DNA from: Dimargaris cristalligena
Lineage: Eukaryota; Kickxellomycota; Dimargaritomycetes; Dimargaritales; Dimargaritaceae
Assembly: GCA_027576995.1 (NCBI GenBank)
Contig: JANBQC010000081.1
Coordinates: 1-64,000, forward strand
Length of the DNA: 64,000 nt
Reading direction: 5' to 3'
The notes beneath the pieces are model-generated. The model saw nothing but the letters and a program-made list of their open reading frames with translations, made no database searches and had not been told where the DNA came from. Both the position numbers and the translations under genes were made by a program. Shown here in pieces: positions 10,831 through 21,609 of the stretch (position 1 is its first letter; every line of letters begins with the position of its first letter).

Positions 10831-13471
10831 GGCTGACGACGAAAGGGTATTGTAAAATATAGAAGAGGAGGGTTAGGAAATGGGATGGGGATGAAGAGAA
10901 AGAGAAAGAGAGTAAGGGTGGTGAGTTGTACAGGGGGGGGGTGGCGGTGAAGCGAAGGAGAAGGATGGGGGGGGTACAATGGGATGCACAGGAAGAACAG
11001 AGGAGAAACGGAGCCAAGTCTCGAAGAGAAGTGACGGTAGGGTATATACTCTCTCTCTCTCTCTCTCTCTCTTTTGTAATAGCAAAGGAGTAGCTGGGTG
11101 GGTGGATATATAGTATAGACGGAGTATAGTGGTTTGGTGTGCTTGGCGGGCAGTGTGTATGATGTGGTGGTGGTAATAGACTGAGGACTAATTGCCGCCA
11201 TTGAATTCCACCAGCAACCAGTGGGGTGGGTAACCCCTTCACCCTCACCCTCTCCCCCACCTTGCTGGAGAGTCACAGGGACTTCGGCAGATAGTCTTCT
11301 CCATGATCAGTGGGATCCACGCATATAGCGTCACTCTGCCTCCATTATGACCCGCGTCGCCGCACACTCGCCCCGCGCACCCTAGCGTTTCCAACCCGTT
11401 TTCTCCTATGGAAAGGTATATAAAAGGCCCGACAAACACCATGGAGAAACTAAGATAACCTATTAACAGCCCTATATATATAATTAAATATATACTTACT
11501 TGAGATAGAGGGCTACCGAACCAGAATCGAAAAACCAGAGATATATACGAGCACCTAACGAAAGAGGCGTCTGGACTACTATACCAAAGCAGCCGGTAAT
11601 GAAAATAAATAGTCGGGAATAGCTGAACCAAAAAGCCGACGACGAACACGAGAGTTATAATAATAATAATGAATAAGAATAGTTAAAGTAAGGCAAGAAA
11701 AGAGAAGAGGCACTAAAACCGGAAGGTATATTACAACAGCATACACTTTAACATGTCAAATAGAGGGAAAGACCAAAGCAGAGCCGCGGAGCCTCGATTA
11801 AATGCAAAGGGGAGGGTCGCGTCGTGGATATTGGGGCAAATGCTCCTCTGGCCGTGTGTTCGACTGGCCTTGACAGCGTGACCAGATAAAGGTCGTTGTC
11901 GTACATGCGGCTTAAGAGACATCATTATGGCCTCCTCTCTTCATACTAGCAACACCACTCTACTCTGCTCGGTCCCTATGCCCTATGGATTCCACCCCAA
12001 CTGAGTTTGGCTCTATTTCGCTATTCCTTGCCTTGGCCTGGCTCGAACGGCCCTGACTCGTGTGTGACACACACGGCGAGTCGTTTGACCCCGTCGGCCC
12101 CCTCTTCCCATACACTTCATACGTCGCACTAACTGACGATCAGCCAACCGCCACCTTTAGCGACTGGCCGCGACGGATGATAGAGAACCCCCCGATGCTA
12201 GGCTGGGCCAAGTCTCTCTCTCTCTTTCTCTCCTCTTCCCGTGGCCATGATTACTATAGGCCCCCGTAGAGTCGAAGAAGTCGTCATCTATACCACCGCT
12301 TCCCCCTTCTTCTTAGCGTGGTGGCACTGTTATCTCAATCCCCCTCTCCAAAATTAAAAAAGAACCACACTATGGGTCTAAGGTGTATAATATATAGGGT
12401 ACACAACTAGGAGCATATGACCTTTCGTATTTCCTACTTCAAAAACGCCTCTTGAGATTCGGCACAACCAGGGTGGGCCAAGCCCCCGACTACTAAGAAT
12501 TCGATAATGTGTGCAGTTTTGGAGGCCACCAACCCCCTCCTCATCCTCTCTCTTTGTGTAAATAAAACGCTGACACACTGGCGCTCCTTATCCACGCTTC
12601 CGATTAGGGATTCTGATATATGTACCACAGCGGTTAATCGCTTTCATGATGACCCGCCATTTTAAACGGCGAGGTTAATGACTCCGCTCTACTGAAATTT
12701 CACCTCTAGTTAAACTGCATTTTAATACCTATTATTACACCGTTGATTGGGTGTTGGTGCTGTAATACTATATCACTACCAAGGTTCGGCTTGACGGAGT
12801 AAGAGACGGTGCATTTTATAGTCAAAGCACCATTTAGTTGGCCATTATAGCCGACCTTAAATCTACAATTCCAAATTTAAACGACATACCATCCAATCGA
12901 CTAGTAAACGCATTGGTAAATATCTATAGACATTCATTCATCTAGCAAAGGAACTAATGCACTGACCTCTAGATATTAACCTCATTTATTCCCCAAGCCC
13001 CACAAAACAACAACCACACCCCCTTCCTTTCACATCAGATAGTCCTATTCGAAAAGTACCTCTAACTAATCTATTTGTATAAATATAAAAAGCCGGCATG
13101 ACCAGAGACACTTCTTTATTTCGAGTATATGAAAGACATAGAGGAGGTTTGTTGGGGATTTGAAAGTGAAATCAAATGGATCGGCCAAAAGAAACCAAAT
13201 GATGTGGAAGAGGGGAGGGGAAGGTGAGGCAAGGGGGAGTTTGTGATGAGGGACGTGATGTGATATATAGACGATAGAGCTAAGAGTATAGAGCGTGACG
13301 AACTTTGTTCTCATTTTATTTTTTGTTTAAAAAGTAGAGGAAGAAACATCACACACACACACATATTGTCAGCCAAACCGACAAATACACACACGCACAC
13401 GTATAAGCGCCCCAAACATGAATTCAGGGTGAAATTATAAAAGGAAGGAGAGAGAGAGAAGATTGGAGGAT
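10831..13471. other. 2.6-kb spacer between VMA2 and eS6
   Basis: The VMA2 upstream region 10831-11280 is purine-rich on the plus strand and includes a (CT)n tract. A 64-codon minus frame at 11731-11925 (starts MMSLKPHVRQRPLSGH) has somewhat gene-like composition but no partner exon or family I can name; I do not call it. From 12300 to 13470 the DNA is AT-rich with an AC-rich patch at 13350-13400, probably eS6 3' flank. No RNA gene recognised. Confidence 0.5.
11049..11072. repeat. (CT)n microsatellite
   Basis: An uninterrupted run of 12 CT dinucleotides, about 220 bp upstream of the VMA2 start. On the VMA2 sense strand this is GA, a repeat often found in fungal promoters. Any regulatory role is inference. 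Confidence 0.9.
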
Positions 13472-14926
13472 TTACTCGGAGGCGGAAGCCTTGCGGGCAA
13501 TGGCGGAGGAAATGCGCTCACGCTTAGCGGTCAGCTTACGCTTACGCTGTTCCTTGGCGCGCTTAGCCAGGAGCTGGTTGTATTCCTGGACCTGTTCGCG
13601 CTGCTTGGCGGTGTGGCGGCGTTTGAGGGCCGCTTCCCGACGCTTACGCTGGAGGGTGAGGGGAGTCACCAGACGCTGGATCTTGGGGGTCTTGGTGTAG
13701 GGCTTCTTGTCGGGGTTGGCGGGCTGGACGGTACGGGTAATGACGTATTGGCGGACATCATCAGCGGGGGTCAGGTTGAACATCTTACGGATCTTGGACG
13801 CCCGCTTGGGTCCGAAACGCTTGGGCACCGAAGCGTCGGTCAGGCCGGGGATCTCGGCTTCACCCTGCTTCACGATCACCAGGGACAGCACCGCGAGATC
13901 GGAGGCCACGATACAGCCGCGGACCGACTTGCGCTTGCGTTCACCGGCCCGGCGGGGGCGGTAGCACGACTGGCCCTTGGACAGGAGCAGACGCACACGG
14001 TGGGGGAGGAGGACACCCTGCTTCATGGGGAAACCCTGCTTGTCGTTTCCACCGGTAATGCGGAAGACGTAGCCCTTCCATTCGTCACCGAGGGTGTCGG
14101 CGGGGACCTCAGCCGAGATGCGCTTGTCGTAGAAGATACGGACTAAACGCTCATCTTCGATATCAATAAGCTTCTGGCAGCCGTTGGCCAAGTTGGCAAT
14201 GTTCAACTATAGTAGTAGGAGTAGGTCAAATAAATCATTTTGACGGTGAATAAATGGGCATTCGGATAAGGGAGATGTTAGTACGGAGTAACGGGAGGTG
14301 ACAATGATTCGGTCATGGATTAGTGAGATTGTTCACCGAATTAGAGGAACCGAATGGTCCGCCCAGCCCGGCCCAACAATGCCACAAACAGTGCGGGATC
14401 CAACAGGAGGACCTGATTCACCCTGGAGTAGAAATAGATTCGATTTAGACCTGAACCACCCACATCCCAGGTCAGGACATTCGAATCCGATGTGTGGACC
14501 AGACAACCGCCGGCGCCCTTTGCAAACCGACGAAACCCTAAACGATGTACATTTGTGTGAACTGCTTCGAATACCGCGCGTCAGACTACTCGTACATGTG
14601 CTTGTTCGATTGCTTAACCCGACTATTCGACGAGGCGCCCATCCATCCATTACGCCAAAGGAACCATGTGCTTCAATGATACCGGGAGTACGGAACCCAT
14701 CTCTAGCCGTCATGAGACAATAACTGGTCAGGGGCCAATCAGCTATTCCGTACTTCGATACACAAATGGCGAGACAGATGGATGGATGGATGGATTCAAG
14801 GAGTTTCATCGGACGCATTCGACGGTTCGGAGGGCCTGGGATCGGTGGTGCGGGGGGGGGCTATGTGGATGATGGGTGGTGGTGGCGCGTGCGCATAAGG
14901 GTAAAGGCCGTCGTCATTACCTTCAT
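13472..14926 (-). CDS. RPS6: 40S ribosomal protein eS6
   Basis: Predicted 246 aa. Exon 1 is only six coding bases, ATGAAG at 14926-14921, followed by GTAATG. The 714-nt intron (14920-14207) ends CTATAG, and exon 2 (14206-13472) opens with L-N-I-A-N, so the protein starts MKLNIAN as in all eS6. Taking the first in-frame Met at 14206 would lose MKL. eS6 sits at the foot of the small subunit and its C-terminal serines are the TOR-S6 kinase target. Conserved blocks are [33 protein letters not shown] and [20 protein letters not shown]. The tail ([17 protein letters not shown]) keeps basic-x-Ser sites but not the usual RRxSS. The intron position after the second codon matches what I recall for yeast RPS6 genes. 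I found no clear snoRNA boxes in the intron. Confidence 0.97.
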
Positions 14927-16513
14927 GGTGAAAGATTTAGGGCGCTATACACCTACAACAGAGGAGGGGACCGAGTGAAGATGAAGGAGGAAAGAAGGAA
15001 CGACTTTACTTTTACTTTTTGGTTATATATCTTGGCTACTAGCTTATTTTTTGTCGCTTTACTATACGGCAGGTGTGTTCTCTCCCACACACACCATACC
15101 AAACCCATCTCACCCACAGCCAATTGGTGTTCCCCCCCCCTTCTCTCCCCATTGACCACACAGATCATACAGCCTTCATCATAGTACCTCTCTCTTCTAT
15201 ACACCCACTACCACCCCCCCTCCCAAAACTATGGGGGAAAGGCGGGTGAAATCCCGCAGAGAAATGGTCCCGGATGGGACACTATTCCGGGAGTATATCA
15301 CGTGATGTATGGATAAACCACTCTCGTAAGTGCTCCCTCCTTCCCACACACACACACTTTCATTATAAATACCCTACTTCAAAGGAATATCGACGTGCTG
15401 CCCCGTCTTATTAAAAGTGACCCCGGGTGCACATGAAAGCACCGCGCTTACTTGGAATTGTGCCTAATACAAGTTAAATATTACTTCCCCCTCACCCATG
15501 GATTGGTTAGAAATTGATTTGTAGCCACGTCCGTTAAATATTCGAACTGGTCTCATAAACGCAAAATCTACTTTCAAATAGACGGGCCTTGGGGACATTT
15601 TGGCGTACTTCTATTGCATTTGATTAGAAATAAGAGAAATATGATAGGTCCGGAATGTCGATTGGGTCAGAACATTAAATGATACAGCTGGCTGCAGATA
15701 GATTGAAGTAGACGAGGCGGCGATTCGGTAGCCAAAGAGCAACAAAGTTCCTATTTATTAAAGTCCAAACTACCAATCCCACTTTAATATCAAATCCGGA
15801 GATCAGAACGGATACAGGCCCAGCTCCATTGTTAGGACCGGTTTGGGTCAATTCTTATACTACCAGCCCAACAATTCTACATCTCCAATTTCTCTATACC
15901 TAAAAGTCAGCACATACATTTACCAACCCACTCATTAATATCCATCGATAACCAATTCAGCCTAATGCCAAGTTAATATCTGTATAAGTAAAGCACGACT
16001 AAAGGGCTAGAGAAGAAACAACTAAGAGTAAAATCATTCAAGTCGTCGAAATAATGATACATTAGTGGGAGGACAGAGAATGTAATATAGTGGGGAAAGT
16101 AATAGGAACGCACAAAACTAAACTATTTAAAAGATTTGGTAAAAAATAATTAAACGAGCGGTATTGAGCAAAACGACGTGGAAGGAGATGTGGGAGCAAG
16201 GGTGTAGACATGAAGGGCGGGGGAGATGTCGCAATACAACGACTGGCTGAGGAAAGAGTGATAGAGAAGCAATCAGCAGTCTATTCGAGAAAGGGGAGAG
16301 AGAGAAGGAAAGCGAAGAGTGTGATATCATCGCAGGCGCGTATGTGTTTGTGTGTAAAGGCGGGTTTGTTGGTGTGTGTGAGTGGGTGTACGTAGCAATA
16401 AGGAAATCCAGTAGGTCTCTAAACGAGTGATTAGGATACAAGGCGAGTGTAAAGCACTATGGGGATTGTAATGTATTATTATACGAGCGCTCGGAGTTTC
16501 CTCTCCTTTCCAT
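14927..16513. other. Spacer upstream of eS6
   Basis: The eS6 promoter should lie near 14927-15250, a stretch with CT/CA-rich runs on the plus strand (for example CTCTCCCACACACACC near 15080). From 15400 to 16130 the DNA is AT-rich with no coding signal. Frames at 16127-16441 overlap the PP2C 3' flank on the minus strand and look like low-complexity chance frames. Confidence 0.5.
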
Positions 16514-17809
16514 TTATTTCACCTCCGCCGCGACATTCGAGATGTCGACGGGCTCCTTTAGCGAGGGCTCTGGCGCGGGGGCGGAGGCCGTTTCAGTCGG
16601 CTTTTCCTCTTCCTGAGCGGGGGCGGGGAGTGCTTCTCCAGTAGCCGTCAGTTTTTCCTCAACGATACCCATGGCAGCCTCAGCCGGGGCAGCCGATGCA
16701 GTAGTATCAGCGGCGGTGATTTCGGATACACTCGACTCTTGCTCCTGCAGTTCATCTGCATCCGACTCGTCCGCGGCGTGGCCTGATGAAGGCTGGGGGG
16801 GTAGTTGGGCCAGATCGATGGGTTGGTCATCGCCGCTTCCCACCTGCGGGTCAGGGCCGGTGGGGCCCTGGGGGTGGAGCTCGAGATACCGTTCCTTCAT
16901 GGTGGTGTACCATTCCTCGGGGGTTCTGCCCTGCAGCAGGGCGGCGATGACGACGGTCATGTTATCACAGCCAATTCCGGTATTATCCAAGGCGGGGGCC
17001 AGGCACGAGTCCATCATGTTCTCACAGATCTGGGCCAGGTTTTCGCCCTGGGCCAAGTGTTTCCGGACGTAGGTGACCACCTGTTGGGAACTGAGGCAGT
17101 CCCAAATACCGTCACACGCAACCACAATAAATTCATCATTGTCAGCGATGGTATGCCGCAGGATCTCGGGATCGGCGGTCACAATCTGTTGCTCGGCGGG
17201 GAGGTGCTCGTTTTGTTTGAACTCAAAGTCGCCAATGGCCCGGGAGAGTGCCAAGTTGCCGTTAACACGACCAAACTCAATGAACCCGCCGGCGTTAACA
17301 ATACGCTCTTGTTCGGTCTTGCAGCTGGGCTTGTGATCAGTGGACAGGGGGACGGCCTTGCCATAGGAACTTAGTACTGCCCTCGAGTCACCGGCATTGC
17401 CGACGTACAGCGTATTGTCGCTCGAAATCAAAGCACAGATGGCGGTACAACCCGAGTATTCGGCCTGGTATTCCTCGTCCCTGCGCAGGCGCTGGTCTGC
17501 GTTAAGAAAGCCCTCCTTGATGGCCTTTTCGAAGTCGCCGGCCCGGAAGGCAGCCGTGTTGGCGATATGGTTGTGAAGCTCGCGGCCGCTAAATTTGGCC
17601 GAATTCGATCCACCATGCCCATCGTAGACACCAAAGAAGGCTACGCCGGTAGCCCGATTATCCTGGTCGTGGATATCCAGAAGGGTGGCGTGGGCGTCCT
17701 CCATGGTCAGTCGCCAGCCCTGCATAGAGGACACGGCGTACATGATGCGTTTATCACCACCATGGTCGGTGTGCTTCTCGACGATGGGTTCGGACAGAGT
17801 TTGACCCAT
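16514..17809 (-). CDS. PTC2: PP2C-type Ser/Thr phosphatase (PTC2/PTC3 class)
   Basis: 431 aa from the ATG at 17809. The frame is open 26 codons further upstream, but MGQTLSEP.. matches the yeast Ptc2/Ptc3 N-terminus (MGQxLSxP), so I choose this start. PPM phosphatases remove phosphate from Ser/Thr with two divalent metals; PTC2/3 act on stress MAP-kinase and DNA-damage pathways. Metal-site motifs are complete: MEDAH (Glu37, Asp38), YDGHGG (Asp63), CDGIWD (Asp233) and CDNMTV (Asp282). The class signature VNGNLALSRAIGDFEFK is also present. Gly2 with Ser6 fits N-myristoylation, which would tether it to membranes. Residues beyond about 330 form an acidic, Ala/Pro/Glu-rich tail of unknown role. 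No intron is needed. Confidence 0.95.
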   Translation of the reverse strand: MGQTLSEPIVEKHTDHGGDKRIMYAVSSMQGWRLTMEDAHATLLDIHDQDNRATGVAFFGVYDGHGGSNSAKFSGRELHNHIANTAAFRAGDFEKAIKEGFLNADQRLRRDEEYQAEYSGCTAICALISSDNTLYVGNAGDSRAVLSSYGKAVPLSTDHKPSCKTEQERIVNAGGFIEFGRVNGNLALSRAIGDFEFKQNEHLPAEQQIVTADPEILRHTIADNDEFIVVACDGIWDCLSSQQVVTYVRKHLAQGENLAQICENMMDSCLAPALDNTGIGCDNMTVVIAALLQGRTPEEWYTTMKERYLELHPQGPTGPDPQVGSGDDQPIDLAQLPPQPSSGHAADESDADELQEQESSVSEITAADTTASAAPAEAAMGIVEEKLTATGEALPAPAQEEEKPTETASAPAPEPSLKEPVDISNVAAEVK

Positions 17810-20101
17810 AGTGAACCGGGAAGAATAACAGGGCGATTGACAAAAACTACAAGTACGGAAACAGGAGGAATAGGACCAGAAAAACATTAATACATGGGCA
17901 GAGGGGGGATAGAAAAGGGGAGCTTAAAATTACAAACGTGTCAAGTGGGGCTGGCGACAAGGCCAAGTCCGTAAATAAGCGGACGGGGCCCACGTTAATG
18001 TCCAAAAGCCAGTTGGAGGGGGGCTGGTTCGGAGGAATAAAGTATGCCCCACAAATGGCATCGGAGTTAGGGAGTGGTTAAGAGAAACGTACCTTGAACA
18101 AAGGCGGTAAACACCCGGGGTGGTATAGTGTAGGCTGAAAAGGGAAAGGGACTCTCGAGAGCTGGAAGACACAGACGTACGTCACGGGATGAAGCAGTCT
18201 GACGTGGAAAATGAGGCGTAGGGCAGGGATCAGAAGACAGGGATTGAGTGAAGTAGGCACAGGTTAGAGCACAAGTGGCAGCGGGGAGGATTTAGTTAAA
18301 TACACGCACACACTGAAGTAGCTGACATGAGTTTAAAAGCAGCCGTAATAGAAGAAATAAGGGAAAGGGGAGTATTGCGAGCGCACAGCTACTGACGAAT
18401 ACGGAGGAAAGACGAAAGGCGACGATGACTGAGGATCCAGATGGAAAAAGAGTCCGTATAAAAGAAACCAACCACCTTTACTACGAGAGGCAAGGGTGAG
18501 AGAGTAAGAGAAGGGGAGGGATAGGCAGACACGAAGAACGCGGGTGAAGTTCAGCAACGGCATATACACACGTATACTCTACTCTCTTTCTCTCTCTGTC
18601 TATCCCCCCCTATCCCGCACGGGTTGCCAAACAACGCTCAGAATTTTTTCCGCTCTGGGTGGTTCCACAGTAGAAAGGGTCTATCAGTCATCCTTCACCC
18701 CCCATCCCGGTTGCTCATTAAACAAGGATATTCTCTCTTCACCCCGTTTATTCAGCTATAAATAAAAGCTGGGAAACAGGGGTAAACAAAAGAAAACGGA
18801 GGGAGAGGGGTTTTGGGTAACCGTTGACTAAACGAGCTGGAATGCTAAAAGCCATCAACCCACCCCCATAGAGCACCCCCGCAGTCACCCAAGCTCCATT
18901 GGGAGAGAGTCGAGACTGCTCGAGGCCCCACAACTCCGCCCCAGGTCCTATAGGAAACTGGCTTAGTCATAACTGGTGGTAATGACGTGGGCAGTAGGGG
19001 GAAGGTGGGGAGGGGGTTCTGCTCTGACTTGGGTATTGGTGGGAGTGGAAGGGACAAGGACTTTAAGTAGAAGTTGGTGCGGGGTATGACCCCCACCCCA
19101 TGGCATGGGCCAATAGCAGACGCTATGTCTATTAAGAAGCGGGGAGCTGGAGGGCGAAGGCTATCGGCTGGCTCCGGTAATCTATGGGTTGGGCGCCACT
19201 CCAGGGACCCACTATGCCACCCTCGTCTAAGATGGGAACCCGATTTCTTCTTAAAGAAGGGCTGCGGCGTAAATAAAAAAGGGGGGAGACTGACGAAACA
19301 TGTACGACTATAAGAACATCCGCACACTTACCTCTTAGAGCGGAGTAGAGGCTGGCGGAGACCTGGCTGAACTGGTCGGGTTGGAAGGTGGGGTCGAAAA
19401 ACTCGGGCGGTAGGGAATTGGGCAAAGGAAACCGGCGGAGAAGGGGTAAATAGTGAGAGAAGATAGAGCAAGGAAATAGGTGGTAAGGAAGAGGGAGAGA
19501 GAAAGAGAGAGAGATACACCAGATAGGCAGGGTCAAAGTAGACAGATTATAGAGAGGCTGCTGAGACCAAGCGGTGCGTGAGACACGGCACGGGACTGGG
19601 GATGGTGATGATGATAATGATGTGACAGTGACCAAGGCACATACTATGGGGAAAAGGTGCAGCTGATGCTGCAGACGCCCAGATTAACCGCGGCAGCCAA
19701 GGCGGTTTAGATTCGAGCAGCAATTGTGGATGGTCATAAAACGATGGTGGTTCAATAGAATCGAGGACGGCTGTTTAACAATAAAGCAGGGGAAGGACCG
19801 GAACATGGTAGTGCCAGCCACAGAAGGAAATAAACAAGGAAAGAAGGATAGAAAGAACGCTCTCTCTCGTCGCTACTCTAGCACTCCGCAGCGGTATTTA
19901 AAGGGAGGAGGAGGAGGACGCATACATGCCACTTGAGTATATGCGGATGAGGCCACCACCACCTATCTATCTACTTACACTACTTTCGTATAAGACGATG
20001 AGAAAATAGGAGGAGGGAGGGGAATTTGTCCAGCAGTTTTTTCCTGCGCTGCCGCAGTCCTCCCTTCTTCTCGGCTGCAGTGAGCTCCTCTACAGTCCAT
20101 A

Positions 20102-20240
20102 TGGGAGAAGTTCATCCAAGCTGTATAACGAAAAATCCATTAGATTCGGCCAATATTACTAGTTAAAAATACATTTCCCATCTATTTTCCCATACACGTA
20201 TAATGTAAGCCCTTATATAGCTGGGCCGAATTTCACCCAT
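20102..20240. mobile_element. MITE-like element, copy A
   Basis: About 139 bp. The left end (TGGGAGAAGTTCATCC..GCTGTATAA) and the reverse complement of the right end (TGGGTGAAATTCGGCC..GCTATATAA) form imperfect inverted repeats of roughly 26 bp with about three quarters of positions matching. TA occurs immediately outside both ends, as for mariner-type target duplications. Related copies are at 23395-23534 (same orientation) and 56431-56573 (opposite). There is no coding capacity, so it would need a transposase in trans. Confidence 0.7.
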
Positions 20241-20766
20241 ATTCCTTATGGCTGGCACTTTCCTATCCCTATATATAGATAGAATTGTGGGCGGGGTCGT
20301 TTTCGACGGACACGGCAACAGGGCGACGGGCCAATTCGACCCAGAAGATAACCCAGAGCTCGGTTTGGGATCTACAAACTAGGTAAACAAGGGGGGGGGT
20401 ATATTTAATAGGGCCCTGCATAAGGATGCCGGTGGAACTGAGAACGGGACTCTTTAAGGTAGTCACCGCGTGTTCAACCCTGTAAAACGGAATATAGGAA
20501 CAGTAACACAGCTTCGCACGGAAAATAGAGAGGGGACTACGGGAACTTTAACCAGCTACATAATAGCCGCTGGAGTAGCCGTTTATCTGACTGCAAAGTC
20601 CGCACCATTACCTTACCAACCGCACCCTACTCTATCGCCAATTATAATATATCTATCTATACTATAGCCAACCTGCTGCTCTACTCTCCGCTATTGTGTG
20701 TTCTCGGGCCAGCGGCCTTCCAAATGAAGCATTTAGGGGGTTCGCCCCTGTGGCTTAAAATTGTCA

Positions 20767-20791
20767 TCTCTCTCTCTCTCTCTCTCTCTCT
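20767..20791. repeat. (TC)n microsatellite
   Basis: About 12 uninterrupted TC units in non-coding DNA. Similar tracts occur at 11049-11072 and 23067-23089. Confidence 0.9.
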
Positions 20792-21418
20792 TCTGTGGAG
20801 AAGCACATTCACTGGGCTAGACCACCCTTGTTCCCCGAATAAAGAGTTTTCGCGGTAAGTCACGGTTCTTTATCAACAGCTAAAAACCATCGTTCCTTTA
20901 CAGCCACCACTCGATTAGCAGGGATTGCTCTGGCCGGTTGTTCTTTTTTGTGGATCGCTGTGCTGTACCTCATTGTCGGTTGAACCCTTTAGATCTCTCT
21001 CGCTCTCCCTGTCGCTCGCTTCCTCCCCTTTCCTTCGCTCTCCATCAACCGGTACATGTGCTCGGGAGCATCGGAATAAGGGCCGAACGAGCCACCCTCC
21101 CTCCCCCCTACCTCTTGGCGAACGTCCGCCCAATCAATCCGTTCGTTGAAGGTCCCGGAACGGCCTGTGTCCCCCATTCTAGCATTCCAAGTCCCGCCAC
21201 TCCTACCAAAACCCCTTGTTCATTCTGTGCTTCTCCCCTTTCCCTTCTCGCCTCTCCCCATTGCATTGCTTTATGCTTAGGAGTAGGTGTCGGTGTAGAT
21301 GTAGGCGTATTCCTCGTACCGTCCTCATTCGATAGTCCTCCCGTTGCTCTTTCCCTCTTGTCCGGAAAGAGCAGCGATATATATATATATCTCTCGAGAT
21401 GTTTGGGGGGCCCTCGGA

Positions 21419-21427
21419 NNNNNNNNN
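21419..21427. other. Assembly gap (9 N)
   Basis: Nine ambiguous bases in the pyrimidine-rich 5' flank of the gene at 21610. The true gap length is unknown. It breaks no gene I call. Confidence 0.99.
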
Positions 21428-21470
21428 TGCGATTGGCAATAGGTCTATCATTTAGTCCCTGTCGTTATAT

Positions 21471-21495
21471 AAATATATATATATATATATATATA
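21471..21495. repeat. (AT)n microsatellite
   Basis: An AT dinucleotide tract about 115 bp upstream of the ATG at 21610. It may include the TATA region of that gene. Confidence 0.85.
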
Positions 21496-21609
21496 ATCCT
21501 CTCCTCCCCGTGGATATCACTCCCCACTCCCCTTCGGCCTCCTTTTCGATTGACCTCTACTCCCCTTCTTTCCCTTTCTTTTTAATACTCCATTAAAAAA
21601 TCAATCACC

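Larger units (their letters stand above)
17810..21609. other. 3.8-kb intergenic region between PP2C and a divergent membrane-protein gene
   Basis: Many overlapping frames of 60-215 codons exist, but they are low-complexity (CT-rich and purine-rich tracts) with no family resemblance. A MITE copy (20102-20240), a (TC)n run (20767-20791), a 9-base assembly gap (21419-21427) and an AT run lie here. The stretch 20940-21600 is strongly pyrimidine-rich on the plus strand, consistent with promoter and 5' UTR of the gene at 21610. Confidence 0.5.

Noticed and set aside
11731..11925. 64-codon minus frame beginning MMSLKPHVRQRPLSG
   Set aside because: No family, partner exon or signal; too short to support alone.
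12030..12070. TGGCTCGAACGGCC resembling a tRNA T-arm
   Set aside because: No cloverleaf can be drawn on either strand around it.
17810..17887. 26-codon N-terminal extension of the PP2C
   Set aside because: Cys/Phe/Ser-rich and out of keeping with the family; MGQTLS matches yeast Ptc2/Ptc3 starts.
20938..21585. 215-codon plus frame spanning the N gap
   Set aside because: CT-rich low-complexity translation crossing unknown bases just upstream of a real gene; probably promoter or 5' UTR.
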